A stretch of 64,000 nucleotides of DNA, from NCBI GenBank assembly GCA_963693305.1, contig OY855905.1:1316201-1380200 (forward strand), read 5' to 3'. The position numbers and the translations under genes were made by a program. Positions 35,402 through 44,534 of the stretch are shown here, in pieces; the stretch's first letter is position 1, and the number at the start of each line of letters is the position of its first letter. The DNA comes from Meandrina meandrites (taxonomy: Eukaryota > Cnidaria > Anthozoa > Scleractinia > Meandrinidae). The notes under the pieces are model-generated. The model was not told the DNA's origin and did no database searches. It saw nothing but the letters and a program-made list of their open reading frames with translations.

Positions 35402-35523
35402 CATTATTACATTTGTGACCAAATCTTATTACACTTGTGACTTTATTACATTTGTGACCAAATCTTATTACACTTGTGACTTTATTACAATTGTGACCAA
35501 TTATTACACTTGTGCCTTCAACA
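35402..35523 (-). repeat. Right terminal inverted repeat of the Ginger-like element
   Basis: It is the inverted counterpart of 32016-32140, with about two tandem units instead of three, and ends GTGCCTTCAACA before the duplicated GATGG. Confidence 0.85.
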
Positions 35524-35547
35524 GATGGCCGTAAAACAGTCGCCCAC

Positions 35548-35690
35548 TACCTCTCGGAGCGAGTTATTTCATTGGTTCCTAAAACAATACATAACAGGCT
35601 ATAACAATGCCCCTATCCCTGAATAACAATAGAGGTAGTGTTTACAGCGGGCGAATGAAAATAGAGGTTTCAGAGAGGTAGTGTCTTACT
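35548..35690. repeat. Related copy of the F-box upstream block
   Basis: The run CCCACTACCTCTCGGAGCGA and TTTACAGCGGGCGAATGAAA match 1640-1745 and 6955-7065. So the block near the F-box genes is a dispersed repeat and need not be gene specific. Confidence 0.6.
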
Positions 35691-37090
35691 GCTAAAACAA
35701 GAGCTAACAATAGGGCTATAAAATAATGGACATAATAAATCCCTTTAAAATTCTCCAACTGAAACATGTGATATGTTCTTGGTTTTAGGCCATCGTAACT
35801 TGTTTAATTTGTTTGTTTCATGTTTTTAACCATGTGATATGTTGTTAAGATATCACTGAACTCGTAATTTCAACCTCTACTTCTGATTTCATTTCATCGT
35901 TTCTCCCGGTTAATAACAGGCAGGGGCGTATCCAGGGCAGGGTTCCAGAACCTACTTTTTGAGCTGTGACCATGGCTTTAATTTCAGTAGAAAAACTTTA
36001 TTGGAATTCCCCTATCTGAATTGCACGGAATGAGATCTTAGCTTTAAAAAAAATAAAAAAGAACTTATCGAGGGTTACAATATTTTAAAAACGAGATACT
36101 ACGCGAGCTCTGATTGGTAAAAACCTGTGTGCTGTTGTACCAGTAAACTCCCGCTTCCTGACATCACAGCACTATGCGTAAGGAAAAAGAAATGCCTAAT
36201 CATATGACAGAAACGGCATATTTGATTTTCATAAACGATCGTGATGCAAATTACTGGAGGTGGATCACAAAAAAGATCGTTCCCGCCCACCGCCGTTGGA
36301 AAACAAGAGTTTCCGTTTTCACTAGGCCGGCAAGGAAAAAGCCTACGAGAAAAATTGGTCGAGATAAAAGCTTACTTGAAATTTTTTGATGACGGAAACT
36401 TTGCCCCGCGCTGAGTCAACCTAAGCTTAAGTAAATAAATTCGGAAAAAAATTGAAAGCAATACTTCTGGAACTAAACTTTATTCTTAATAGCCTCGCCA
36501 TTCTTAAAAGTTTGTAAAATGTTACCAAGGTTTGGCATTGGGGTTATTAAAAATGTGTGCTCAGAATCAAAGAAACAGTGTTTCTGAGGATGTCCAATAC
36601 AAAACTTTTCTGCATGCCCCCAGACCTCCTAGTAAGGAGCACCTCTGCCACTCGATTGTCGATCGGGCTAGCAATACAACGTTTCAAACCCCTCTATGCA
36701 GAAAAGCTGGCTACACCCTTGACAGACACCCGTTTTAGCTAATTCCAGCCGATCCCGGGAATGTAAATTGCATTACCAGTTAGTGCTTAATCTGATAACC
36801 ATAAATCTATTGGTTCTTTTCAGAGGTTTCTTTAAAAGTACTCGGCTAACCTCCCGGTGAGATTACAGCCCCATGCATCTATTACGTATGCTCAAACAGC
36901 AGTCGTGAGTCAGTCAAAAAATCACATGCATGATTAATGTAAAGGGTTGTGCAGAAGATTGGCCAAACTCAGTTGTCAAAATAAGAGAGTCCCTCTGCCA
37001 GTTTTTTCCGCATAGTATTTGAGCTAAATACAGTAAATAACCTCAGGTGACCAGCGAACCACACAAAATCGCTATGATAATGATGACTGG
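35691..37090. other. Non-coding DNA
   Basis: It holds the decayed foldback MITE near 36865-36958 noted above and no supported gene; ORFs at 36174-36389 and 36532-36742 lack recognisable features. Confidence 0.4.
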
Positions 37091-37260
37091 CACAAAACGC
37101 TTTGTGGTATTTTGAAAAGCCCACAAAGCGCTTTGTGGTGTTGTGAATAGGCCACAAAGCGCTTTGTGGTGTTGTCAGGAATAACCCACAACGCGCTTTG
37201 TGGTGTTGTGAATAGGCCACAGAGCGCTTTGTGGTGTTGTGAATAGGCCACAACATTTTG
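37091..37260. repeat. Tandem array of palindromes, about 31-bp period
   Basis: The palindrome CCACAAAGCGCTTTGTGG and near copies start at about 37091, 37121, 37152, 37186 and 37217, with a broken sixth at about 37248. Spacers read TGTTGTGAATAGG. Every unit could form a hairpin. Confidence 0.85.
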
Positions 37261-38800
37261 TCAAGCAATCGCAAAAACAAGTGCGAACGACTTGTTGGAC
37301 AAGTGCAAATTTTGTCAAAACGGACAAATCTTCAAAGGGGCCGATGTCCTGCCTCAAGGCAGGACAAGTCATGACAAGTCGCATTCAAACGCCCCTTGTA
37401 ATGCCAGATAACAATACGTTGTTGATTGGCTATTGTGTTTAGTCTGGATTGTACTAAAAAACAACACGCGAAATTTTTCCGCGATAGGCGGCAAAACATG
37501 TTTGTGTGCCGAGGTGAGGTCGTTGAAGGATGGTAATACCGGGGTTGGAACAAATGAATGCGGAGGGAACCAGTTTGTGCCGGTAAATGGCGGGGAAAAG
37601 AAATAGTTTACTTGCCACATTTTCCCCGCAGGTCAGCACAAAAACATCACTACACGCGCACTTCAAATGCAAATCGTTTTAAAATTTTTCACCACGTGGA
37701 CCTGCCTGATTATTTGATATTTGCACAAGACGACCTTGCCGAGAAATGTACCAGGATGCCAGAAGCACGTGCAGAGCTATTGTAATAATAATTACACCTT
37801 TTGTTTTCTTCAAAATGTTTCTGACTTGTCGCGACAATTTTGTTTTTGTCAAAAATGTTATGACATTTAAAACTTGTCCGCTAGTGCGAATCGGCCCAAA
37901 GTTGCCAATGACTGAAGATGGGGCGCCGAACCAGTCAATATTCCCTACATATTTCCATGGTCTGTTGGACTTTTTTATATGGTGAACTCGACTTTTTATA
38001 TTCTACATGTGCGATGTGTCGCGTCTGCCATTTTGTTTTTAGGCGGTCTGCTGGCAGGTGGTCTGGAACCGAAGAAACATTATACGCGGTCATGAGGTGC
38101 GAGGTCTGGAACCAAGCAATCTTCGGAAACTGTTAAAAATTAGCGATTTATGCCGAAGCGAGTCGCCGAGTCTACATACCGGTATGCAGTTGCCTGGGTA
38201 CAGCCTATAAATCCGAACACGTTTTTCCCATACAAACCTTCATAAATACAAACCATTGTAACACAACACTTCCGTAATGCTGAGAGCCGTCACGTTTGGC
38301 GTATTCAAATGATTATTGAAACTCCTCTCATTGTGCCACAATTAAGTCCACCCTGGGGCCGGGGCAGTGTTTTTTTTTTCTTCGCCACGATCTTGACTTC
38401 AAGCAGCTTCAAGGGAAAAACTCCTCTGGTGCCAGGGCGGGTACCTCTGTCATTGAGAGACTCCGGCAGACTTTTGAAATGCAAACTCACATAAAATACC
38501 ACGCCACCCCTAGCCTAGCCCCCCCCCCCCCCCCCCCCCCTCCCTGTCAAAACCACTCACTTTCATTTACAAATAGAAATTGTAAAGCTAAGGGCGAAAG
38601 TGAATTAATCTGTTTTTCCATATGGAATGCAGTGTTTCAGAGGAATAAATTAGCTGCTGCTCCTCTGCCAACTTGAACAGGTTTGTTTTACCTATTTGTG
38701 ATTATATGACAGCAAACTCAATTGAACTGAACCCTCTTTGATTATTTGTTTGTCTTCTTTGTTTTTACTGTAGATTTATGTTATGGTATATGTGTGAAAT
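37261..38800. other. Non-coding DNA left of the foldback element
   Basis: It includes a poly-C tract of 22 C at 38519-38540. Numerous short ORFs overlap in different frames and show no domain. The target duplication GTGAAAT is at 38794-38800. Confidence 0.4.
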
Positions 38801-38911
38801 CAGAAGTCCATAACTAGAAGTCTACATCTGGTATTGGGGCGCGTGCTATGTCTTTCGCGTGTAGGCTATTTTTAGAAACTGATGTCTCGCGAGAAAATGA
38901 CGTAACCCACT

Positions 38912-39197
38912 AGTAGTATAGCCGGTATTAAACAAATACCACTTTGGGTGCACCTAAATTTTTCACCTCTTCAGGAGACTAGTAGTCAGGGGAACCAAAC
39001 CAAACCACGCTCACAAAGCTCGCGTGGCCCGGTTATGGCCCCTGACTATAGTCTCCTAAAGAGGTGAAAAATTTAGGCTTACCAAAGGTAGTATTTGTTT
39101 AATACCGGCTATACTACTTAGGAAAAAGGACGCAGGAAACATAAACAAAGGGCGGCAGGGACAAGCATTTAGAGGAACGCAGCAGTCATGTAAACAA
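38912..39197 (+). repeat. Left terminal inverted repeat of the Polinton, 286 bp
   Basis: The outer 207 bp (38912-39118) reads identically to the right end by eye and is itself an imperfect palindrome: the arms begin AGTAGTATAGCCGGTATTAA and end with its complement, and the centre holds CCACGC and GCGTGG. The inner part (39119-39197) differs from the right copy at a handful of sites. The first gene starts at the last base of the repeat. Confidence 0.9.
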
Positions 39198-39550
39198 TGG
39201 GACGTGGAAGAAAAGGAATTATTTCCCAAAGTCAAAAAAAAATCAGAAAGCCCAAAATCAACCTGGCAACCAAGGATATATTTATAGATCCACCAATACA
39301 CATTTCAGACGAGCTGCTCACAGCAATGAAAACAATGAGCCCACAAGATTTAAAGAACACACTTATCCAACCGGAAGAAGAACAAGAAGAAGTCGACTTA
39401 ACAGATATGGAAGAGTACGATTTGACGGGATCAGGTGAGCCGGTTTATGAAACACCAATCATGACGCCGCAGCTGTACCGCAGAATGATGGCAAATGAGT
39501 TTAGCCAGGACCAGGTAGAGTACATAATAAAGAAAAGTTTGAAGTTTTAG
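39197..39550 (+). CDS. Polinton left-end hypothetical protein 1
   Basis: The product is 117 residues: a basic N-terminus (MGRGRKGIISQSQKKIRKPK), then acidic EEEQEEVDLTDMEEYDLTG, and a helical C-terminus. I know no family. It starts on the edge of the terminal repeat without a TATA motif near the ATG, and lies in the left cluster of three small same-strand genes, a place where accessory or early genes would be expected. Confidence 0.6.
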   Translation: MGRGRKGIISQSQKKIRKPKINLATKDIFIDPPIHISDELLTAMKTMSPQDLKNTLIQPEEEQEEVDLTDMEEYDLTGSGEPVYETPIMTPQLYRRMMANEFSQDQVEYIIKKSLKF

Positions 39551-39750
39551 GGGGGAGATAAGTTTATAGACCGTTCAGCAGCGTCAAGAATAGCTTCTAC
39601 AGCTTGAGAAGTAATAAGTTTGACATCATTCACCCAAAAGGGAGAAGAAAGGTCTTTGAAAGCGCACACAATCGCGTGGAACAGCACAATCATACTATAT
39701 AAACTGAAAATATTTTTTACCACCATTTGGAGAAAAGCAGCAGGTTGTAA
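39551..39750 (+). promoter_or_regulatory. Early-type promoter region with TATATAAA
   Basis: A canonical TATATAAA lies at 39696-39703, 47 bases before the ATG at 39751. This spacing allows a start about 25-30 bases downstream and a short leader, unlike the TATA motifs that abut the virion gene start codons. Confidence 0.45.
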
Positions 39751-40053
39751 ATGTCACTCACACCCGAGCAAAAAAAAAAGCTTTTTAATAAAAAACTGGC
39801 TGAGATAATGGCGGAAGCAGCGAAAAAGTTCGAAGAAGAAATAAAAAAATATCAAGAAGACCCCTATGTGTATATCGATGGAAAGAGAATCAAGAAACGT
39901 CTAAACCAATGTATCCCATACACGGAGGAAGAATGGGAAAAAGAAATGGAAAAACGAAAGGGGTACAAAAACAGGCAGCTGATAAACTTCATAGATAAAG
40001 TTTTTTTCGAAGACGGCGCGCTGCAATTAGAGAAACGCGGCATAAGGAAATAA
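39751..40053 (+). CDS. Polinton left-end charged helical protein
   Basis: The 100-residue product is dominated by Lys/Glu helices (KKKLFNKKLAEIMAEAAKKF, EEEWEKEMEKRKGYKN) and probably forms a coiled coil. No family is recognised. It lies 2 bases ahead of the next gene start, so both may be read from one transcript. Confidence 0.6.
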   Translation: MSLTPEQKKKLFNKKLAEIMAEAAKKFEEEIKKYQEDPYVYIDGKRIKKRLNQCIPYTEEEWEKEMEKRKGYKNRQLINFIDKVFFEDGALQLEKRGIRK

Positions 40054-40055
40054 AC

Positions 40056-40469
40056 ATGGATACATTAGAACTGATACAAGCACTTCCACAAGAACTTCGA
40101 GAAAAAATCTGCAACGAGTATATTGTAATAAAACTCTGGCAGCGTAAAATGCTTGGCTGGGACGATGTCAGAAAAGAAATCTCTAAAGGGTATATTAAAA
40201 TGAAGCTCAGACAGCGAAAAACTCTTGGCTGGGATAAAGTTCATGCTGCAATCTATGAAGCTCCATTTTGTGATCGCAATAAACAAATTGTAAGGGTCTT
40301 GTTCTGTTATAAATGTGACAGAAGCAGATGTTCGCGAAATGGTCTCTGTAATCTGTGTATTAGGAATGGATTCAGACACTATCTCGGTTATCCTATTTTT
40401 GATGAAAATGTTTATGATGAGTGCTTCAAGAGATCTTTCTCCTCGAAATGGAGAGGAGTCTTTGCGTGA
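40056..40469 (+). CDS. Polinton F-box-like, Cys-rich protein
   Basis: The 137-residue product starts MDTLELIQALPQELREKI, similar to F-box-like N-termini of viral proteins (LPxEL followed by helices). A module of about 24 residues is repeated: KLWQRKMLGWDDVRKEI and KLRQRKTLGWDKVHAAI. The C-terminal half has a zinc-binding-like set, CYKCDRSRCSRNGLCNLC. A role in diverting ubiquitin ligases is inferred from the F-box resemblance only. It follows the preceding gene by 2 bases. Confidence 0.6.
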   Translation: MDTLELIQALPQELREKICNEYIVIKLWQRKMLGWDDVRKEISKGYIKMKLRQRKTLGWDKVHAAIYEAPFCDRNKQIVRVLFCYKCDRSRCSRNGLCNLCIRNGFRHYLGYPIFDENVYDECFKRSFSSKWRGVFA

Positions 40470-40532
40470 CCTTTTCTCAGAAAGACCAGAGACAGGAAAA
40501 ACTACATGCATGGTTACACGTCAGCAAACTTA

Positions 40533-42173
40533 CTACCTAAAAGAAAAATCGTCTATTAAAATTAAACTTACTAATACATGTTTTGTATTTGGTAGGAGAT
40601 GGGTGGCTAAAGGCTGGCCGGAATCTTCCCCCGCTAAATCAAGTGTAAAATATTCTCCCTGGTTTATTTTAATACTCCGATTGCCACTTAAACGAGGCTC
40701 TACATATTGGTATTGAAAGTCATAGGTACTACGTGTACTTTTAAATACTTTATCGTATAATGAATAAGTATCGTCAGTTTTTCTAAATCTAAAACCTATT
40801 TTTTCATAATTTTGAGCCGAACCTTTATCTAAAATTAAAATAGAGACAGCATCAATGATGCAATTAAATGGCGCCATTACACGCCAGTCATTACCGAATT
40901 GAACATAAGTTCTTAAGGTTTCTCTATTTACATCTGGTTTCCATTCTCCTGTTATTATTATTTTAGGTCGGAAATTTTTTAACGCATAACCGTTTAGATC
41001 TAAATCTTTTTGTAATTTGATTGTATCGTTGTCTATTGTGTAGCCAGGAGGAACATAATTTTTTATTTGAAAAAAGTTCATATCTAAATTTGTTTGTAGA
41101 GTAAAATCACCGGAGGAATCGAGAAAGAAAACATCATCGTAAATAATTCCGTCTATATCTGATTGATACCCCTTAACACCGTAAATGATTAAAGCGGCCT
41201 TTTCACTAGGTGCTGAACCATCATAACCCGGATTTAAAATGTCAAAATAGATAGTGTCGTCATTCTTATCTTTTAATTTGTAAGTATTAAAAATGATCCT
41301 CATATACGGAGGGTTATGGGTGGCAAAGCGTTTGGTGTGGTAGGTAATAGTACTGGAGGCCAACTTGTTTAAAGGGTTAAGAAACCAGTTTTGGTCGTTT
41401 TTGTTTTTAGGGTAAAAGAACTCAACACATATAGTGTACTCTCGTTCTTTTAGAGGTGTTTTAGTCAACGCCAAACGCGAGTTGAAAGAATTGTCACTTG
41501 TTTTTATAATGTTAAAAGTGTAAGCCTTTTTATTGACACTGTGAAGGTTGGATGTAAAGTCTTCAACGGTAACAGAAGAAATATTGTTTACAGCTGAAAC
41601 TCCAACCCTTTGGGTTAAAAAACCTAAGTCATTCTTTTTATGAGCGTGCCCAGTTGTAATTACAGAGGAGCCCACATATTTTTTCATTGAAGTGAGATTG
41701 ACAGCATCTTGATCGCCGACAGGATTTGCGAGCTGTTTGATTGCATGGTCGTTCATGACAATGTCACCAGTAACGCTAGCTGATGACATATCCCCACTAT
41801 CACCCTTTTCCCCTTTTTCACCTTTATCTCCCATAGCGCCCTTTGAACCCGCAGGTCCAGTTGCTCCAGTGGGTCCCGCAGGTCCAGTTGCTCCAGTTGG
41901 TCCTGTAGGTCCCGTTGCTCCCGCAGGGCCAGCAGGTCCGGTCGGACCTTGTGATCCCGTATCACCTTTTATTCCTTTTTCTCCAGCATTGCCTTTATCT
42001 CCTTTAGGACCTTGTGGACCAGTATTACCCTTATCACCTTTTTCACCTTTAGGACCACGCGCTCCAGTTGCGCCAGTTGGACCAGCAGGACCAGCAGGAC
42101 CGGTTTCCCCTCGGATTGAAGTAGACTCTTCATGTGTTTGAGTTGCACCCGTCGCACCGTTAATAAACCCCAT
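40533..42173 (-). CDS. Collagen-like fibre protein of the virion
   Basis: The product is 546 residues. Residues about 22-128 are 35 uninterrupted Gly-X-Y triplets ([24 protein letters not shown]), the signature of a collagen triple helix. Residues about 139-170 resemble shaft modules of viral fibres ([20 protein letters not shown] then a KKYV), and similar modules recur near 375 and 400 ([22 protein letters not shown]). The C-terminal 150 residues are beta-rich and would be the knob. It likely forms a trimeric receptor-binding fibre at virion vertices. TATATAT lies 3 bases before the ATG, inside the end of the ATPase gene. Confidence 0.75.
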   Translation of the reverse strand: MGFINGATGATQTHEESTSIRGETGPAGPAGPTGATGARGPKGEKGDKGNTGPQGPKGDKGNAGEKGIKGDTGSQGPTGPAGPAGATGPTGPTGATGPAGPTGATGPAGSKGAMGDKGEKGEKGDSGDMSSASVTGDIVMNDHAIKQLANPVGDQDAVNLTSMKKYVGSSVITTGHAHKKNDLGFLTQRVGVSAVNNISSVTVEDFTSNLHSVNKKAYTFNIIKTSDNSFNSRLALTKTPLKEREYTICVEFFYPKNKNDQNWFLNPLNKLASSTITYHTKRFATHNPPYMRIIFNTYKLKDKNDDTIYFDILNPGYDGSAPSEKAALIIYGVKGYQSDIDGIIYDDVFFLDSSGDFTLQTNLDMNFFQIKNYVPPGYTIDNDTIKLQKDLDLNGYALKNFRPKIIITGEWKPDVNRETLRTYVQFGNDWRVMAPFNCIIDAVSILILDKGSAQNYEKIGFRFRKTDDTYSLYDKVFKSTRSTYDFQYQYVEPRLSGNRSIKINQGEYFTLDLAGEDSGQPLATHLLPNTKHVLVSLILIDDFSFR

Positions 42174-42186
42174 CTCTATATATTTT
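42174..42186 (-). promoter_or_regulatory. Late-type TATA of the fibre gene
   Basis: TATATAT (42177-42183) overlaps the stop codon of the ATPase gene and lies 3 bases before the fibre ATG. It belongs to the set of start-proximal motifs of the element. Confidence 0.5.
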
Positions 42187-42808
42187 CATCAAAATTTTTG
42201 AGTGTGGTTTTTTTTGGTTTGTCGTGGTATAAAAAAGAATATTTAGCATTGGTAGCCCTTTCAAGCAGCTCTCTGTCAATTCCCAATTCATCAGCAATAC
42301 GGTTATTTTCTCTGGGAAGAAAGTTGAAAATGCAAAAGTGGGTGCAATTATCTCGGATGTTTTTGGGGGTCTTGAAGTAGCTTTGAGAAAGATAAATGAC
42401 GCTGCAATTGCGCTGCCGCCCATTCATAAAATAATCGATAATGTCGTTTTGGTTTTTTTCACAAACCATATCATCAAAGATTACAATTTTTTGGTTGTCA
42501 GTGGGCAGCATCTCAAGAGGAATAACATCGTTGGCGCCTTCAATAACGTTATACCCAGCCGCAGGATTGACTCTTTTATCGAAATCATCAATCATATATT
42601 GGTACTTGTCTTGATGCAGGTTCTTTGTGCAAAGGTAAATTTTGTCGTAGACCAACAGCCTGTAAAGCATATGCATGAGAATATTTGTCTTACCAGAGTT
42701 GCTTGGCCCGCAAATAAGCATCCGAAAGGTATCTGCTGGCATACAAGGGTGGCCTTGCTTGTAATTACTTTTTGTAGTCAAACTGGGGTCGTAATTGGGA
42801 ATTTTCAT
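42176..42808 (-). CDS. Genome-packaging ATPase (FtsK/HerA type)
   Basis: The 210-residue enzyme has a Walker A GPSNSGKT at residues 34-41, a Walker B IVIFDDM at 108-114 and a likely arginine finger in KTPKNIRDN near residue 152. Polinton and adintovirus ATPases of this class translocate DNA into the capsid. Its length fits the family. It runs divergently from the 42837 gene over a shared palindromic TATATATA and its end abuts the fibre gene start. Confidence 0.9.
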   Translation of the reverse strand: MKIPNYDPSLTTKSNYKQGHPCMPADTFRMLICGPSNSGKTNILMHMLYRLLVYDKIYLCTKNLHQDKYQYMIDDFDKRVNPAAGYNVIEGANDVIPLEMLPTDNQKIVIFDDMVCEKNQNDIIDYFMNGRQRNCSVIYLSQSYFKTPKNIRDNCTHFCIFNFLPRENNRIADELGIDRELLERATNAKYSFLYHDKPKKTTLKNFDENI

Positions 42809-42818
42809 TTTTTTCTGT

Positions 42819-42826
42819 TATATATA
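42819..42826. promoter_or_regulatory. Bidirectional TATATATA
   Basis: The perfectly palindromic octamer lies with exactly 10 bases on each side before the ATPase ATG (42808, minus) and the ATG at 42837 (plus). It is the only intergenic candidate for both genes. Confidence 0.6.
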
Positions 42827-42836
42827 CGGCAAAAAT

Positions 42837-43730
42837 ATGTCCATGAAGAAGTGGCAAAAACTTGTCAGCGAAAAGGCTGAAGTTGAGCAGCAGAACGACA
42901 GCATTCTCGCGGTAATAAAAAATAACAAAATCAATAAAGGGTTTGGCCAGCTATCAGGTGAGGATTTGTTCAAACCTATCACATCGCGGCTTGACAAACT
43001 CCAAGTAGGGGATAGCAACTCAAAAGAAGAGGAAGAAATTCCAGACTATGGTATGGATGAGTTTGATTTAAACAACCCCTTCGACGGAGATTTTAAACCG
43101 GATGAGGAAACTCCACCTCCAACACCATCACCATCACCATCACCATCACCATCACCATCACCAACGTCATCACCACCACCATCACCAACAACATCACCAC
43201 CACCATCACCATCATCAACACCATTGCCACCTTTAGCTGAAGAGGAAGAAACGGAATTAATGGAAAGCCCAGCGAAAAAACCAAGTAAATGGGGACCACC
43301 AAAAGAACCAGTTATCAGAGGATCAGAGTCGGTTGACCTGCAGACACTGAGCAGCATGTTAACAAAAAATAAAGACAATCCGAACTATGTTGTAAAAAGC
43401 AAAAAATCAAAATTCTATGGCTACACATTGGAAGACATAAAAAGTGCAAGAAATGAAATTCTTGCCAGGAGACAAGGGAAGTTTATGCCCCCCGCCGATT
43501 GGATACCCCCTCCACCTGATGAGGATGAAATTGAAAGAGAAATGGAAGGAAGCGGAAGTGTTGATCCAAACGCTTTGGTTGAAAGGCTACACTTAAGCTT
43601 GGCGTCTATACAGGCGGGCAACACTTCACTGAAGCTGAAAAAACAGGTCCAGCAGATGTTAGGGTTGCTGGTAAAGCTAAAGGAAATAACACAAAAAGAA
43701 GCCCACAAAATTTTGAGTAATATTATATAA
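42837..43730 (+). CDS. Polinton virion-associated proline-rich protein
   Basis: The ATG at 42837 (MSMKKWQKL) is preferred over 42795 because of the TATATATA 10 bases upstream and the spacing to the ATPase gene. The 297-residue product has a charged helical N-terminus, an acidic patch (PDYGMDEFDLNNPFDG), a low-complexity PSPSPSP run at about residues 90-135, and a conserved-looking C-terminus (LHLSLASIQAGNTSLKLKKQ). I associate that C-terminal block with uncharacterised Polinton proteins. It lies directly before the penton gene and may be a minor structural or scaffold protein. Confidence 0.6.
   Translation: MSMKKWQKLVSEKAEVEQQNDSILAVIKNNKINKGFGQLSGEDLFKPITSRLDKLQVGDSNSKEEEEIPDYGMDEFDLNNPFDGDFKPDEETPPPTPSPSPSPSPSPSPTSSPPPSPTTSPPPSPSSTPLPPLAEEEETELMESPAKKPSKWGPPKEPVIRGSESVDLQTLSSMLTKNKDNPNYVVKSKKSKFYGYTLEDIKSARNEILARRQGKFMPPADWIPPPPDEDEIEREMEGSGSVDPNALVERLHLSLASIQAGNTSLKLKKQVQQMLGLLVKLKEITQKEAHKILSNII
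43724..43730 (+). promoter_or_regulatory. Late-type TATA of the penton gene
   Basis: TATATAA overlaps the stop codon of the preceding gene, 5 bases before the ATG at 43736. Confidence 0.5.
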
Positions 43731-43735
43731 GCAAC

Positions 43736-44515
43736 ATGTCAACCCATTTTCATTTCAACCTGTTGCTCGACTCGCAGCTGGCTAAACAAAACAACGCCAA
43801 CAGCAAGTCACATGACTTTACAATTAACTTTGACCCGCCAATCGCTTTAGAACCCTTCAAAAAGTACAAGGCGGCGTTAAATGAGCTGGTATCTATGTCT
43901 TATTCGTGGTACAACATCGCGAAACGGTACAACAACAACGAATTCAAATGGCGGAAAAAAACAGAGAACTGGAAAACCGTGACAATTCCGGATGGAATGT
44001 ATGATTACGACGGTCTCAACACCACCATTCAGGCACTAATCGGAAGAGTGGATCCCAAGGATGAAAAATCCAAGTTTATTTTTCAGCTGTATTTTCACAC
44101 CACAACGTATCGGGCGGTTATTTTGTTGGAGGACGGCTACGAGCTTGATCTAAGTGGAGGTGAATTTGCTGCGTTGCTGGGTTTTGACAAGAAAACAATA
44201 GACGGAGCGAACAATAGGAGCGACCACGTGCCAAATATAACAAGAGGTGTCGACTGGATCTACATCCATTGTGATCTCATTACAAGAGCAGTGGACAACA
44301 TCGGGGGCGACGTCATGTTCTCTTTTTCAACCGCTGAACTCTCCGTCAGCTACCCCTTTTCAAAAGAGCCCCGCCGTCTCTTGTGGCACCCGGTGAACAA
44401 AAATAGAATCAATGCGATAAATATCAAAATCACGGACGGGCGCAACAACATTATAGATCTGAATGACCAAGACGTGGCTTTAAGTATCATCATTGAAGAA
44501 GAAAAAGAAAAATAA
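43736..44515 (+). CDS. Minor capsid protein (penton, single jelly roll)
   Basis: The 259-residue protein has the block order of Polinton penton proteins: an N-terminal strand (HFHFNLLLDSQLAKQ), FTINFDPPIALEPFKKYKAA, the IPDGMYDYDGLNTTIQALI element, a GGEFAALLGF turn and late strands (WIYIHCDLI). Family proteins form pentamers at virion vertices and anchor the fibre. Its position between the packaging ATPase block and the major capsid gene agrees with this role. The frame is intact. Confidence 0.8.
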   Translation: MSTHFHFNLLLDSQLAKQNNANSKSHDFTINFDPPIALEPFKKYKAALNELVSMSYSWYNIAKRYNNNEFKWRKKTENWKTVTIPDGMYDYDGLNTTIQALIGRVDPKDEKSKFIFQLYFHTTTYRAVILLEDGYELDLSGGEFAALLGFDKKTIDGANNRSDHVPNITRGVDWIYIHCDLITRAVDNIGGDVMFSFSTAELSVSYPFSKEPRRLLWHPVNKNRINAINIKITDGRNNIIDLNDQDVALSIIIEEEKEK

Positions 44516-44534
44516 TTTACACCTAAGTATAATA

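Larger units (their letters stand above)
32016..35523 (+). mobile_element. Ginger-like cut-and-paste transposon with OTU domain
   Basis: The termini read TGTTGAAGGCACAAGTGTAA in inverted orientation at both ends, and GATGG lies on each side (32011-32015, 35524-35528), a 5-bp target duplication. TGTNR ends and a retrovirus-like integrase used as transposase are known features of Ginger elements. The 3.5-kb interior encodes, from left to right, an N-terminal helical part, an rve integrase, an SH3-like barrel, an OTU-like domain, an acidic linker and an F-box-like end. Two frame changes split the coding sequence into three ORFs, so the copy is probably inactive unless it is spliced or frameshifted. 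Confidence 0.75.

Noticed and set aside
37091..37260. CRISPR-like regular repeat array
   Set aside because: The palindromic units have near-identical spacers and a 31-33-bp period, and the context is eukaryotic with no cas genes; it is a tandem repeat.
41737..42141. Plus-strand 134-codon ORF rich in Pro/Gly
   Set aside because: It is the complement of the collagen Gly-X-Y region of the fibre gene; the repetitive codons keep the opposite frame open.
43046..43378. Minus-strand ORF rich in Gly/Asp
   Set aside because: It mirrors the PSPSPS low-complexity region of the 42837 gene.
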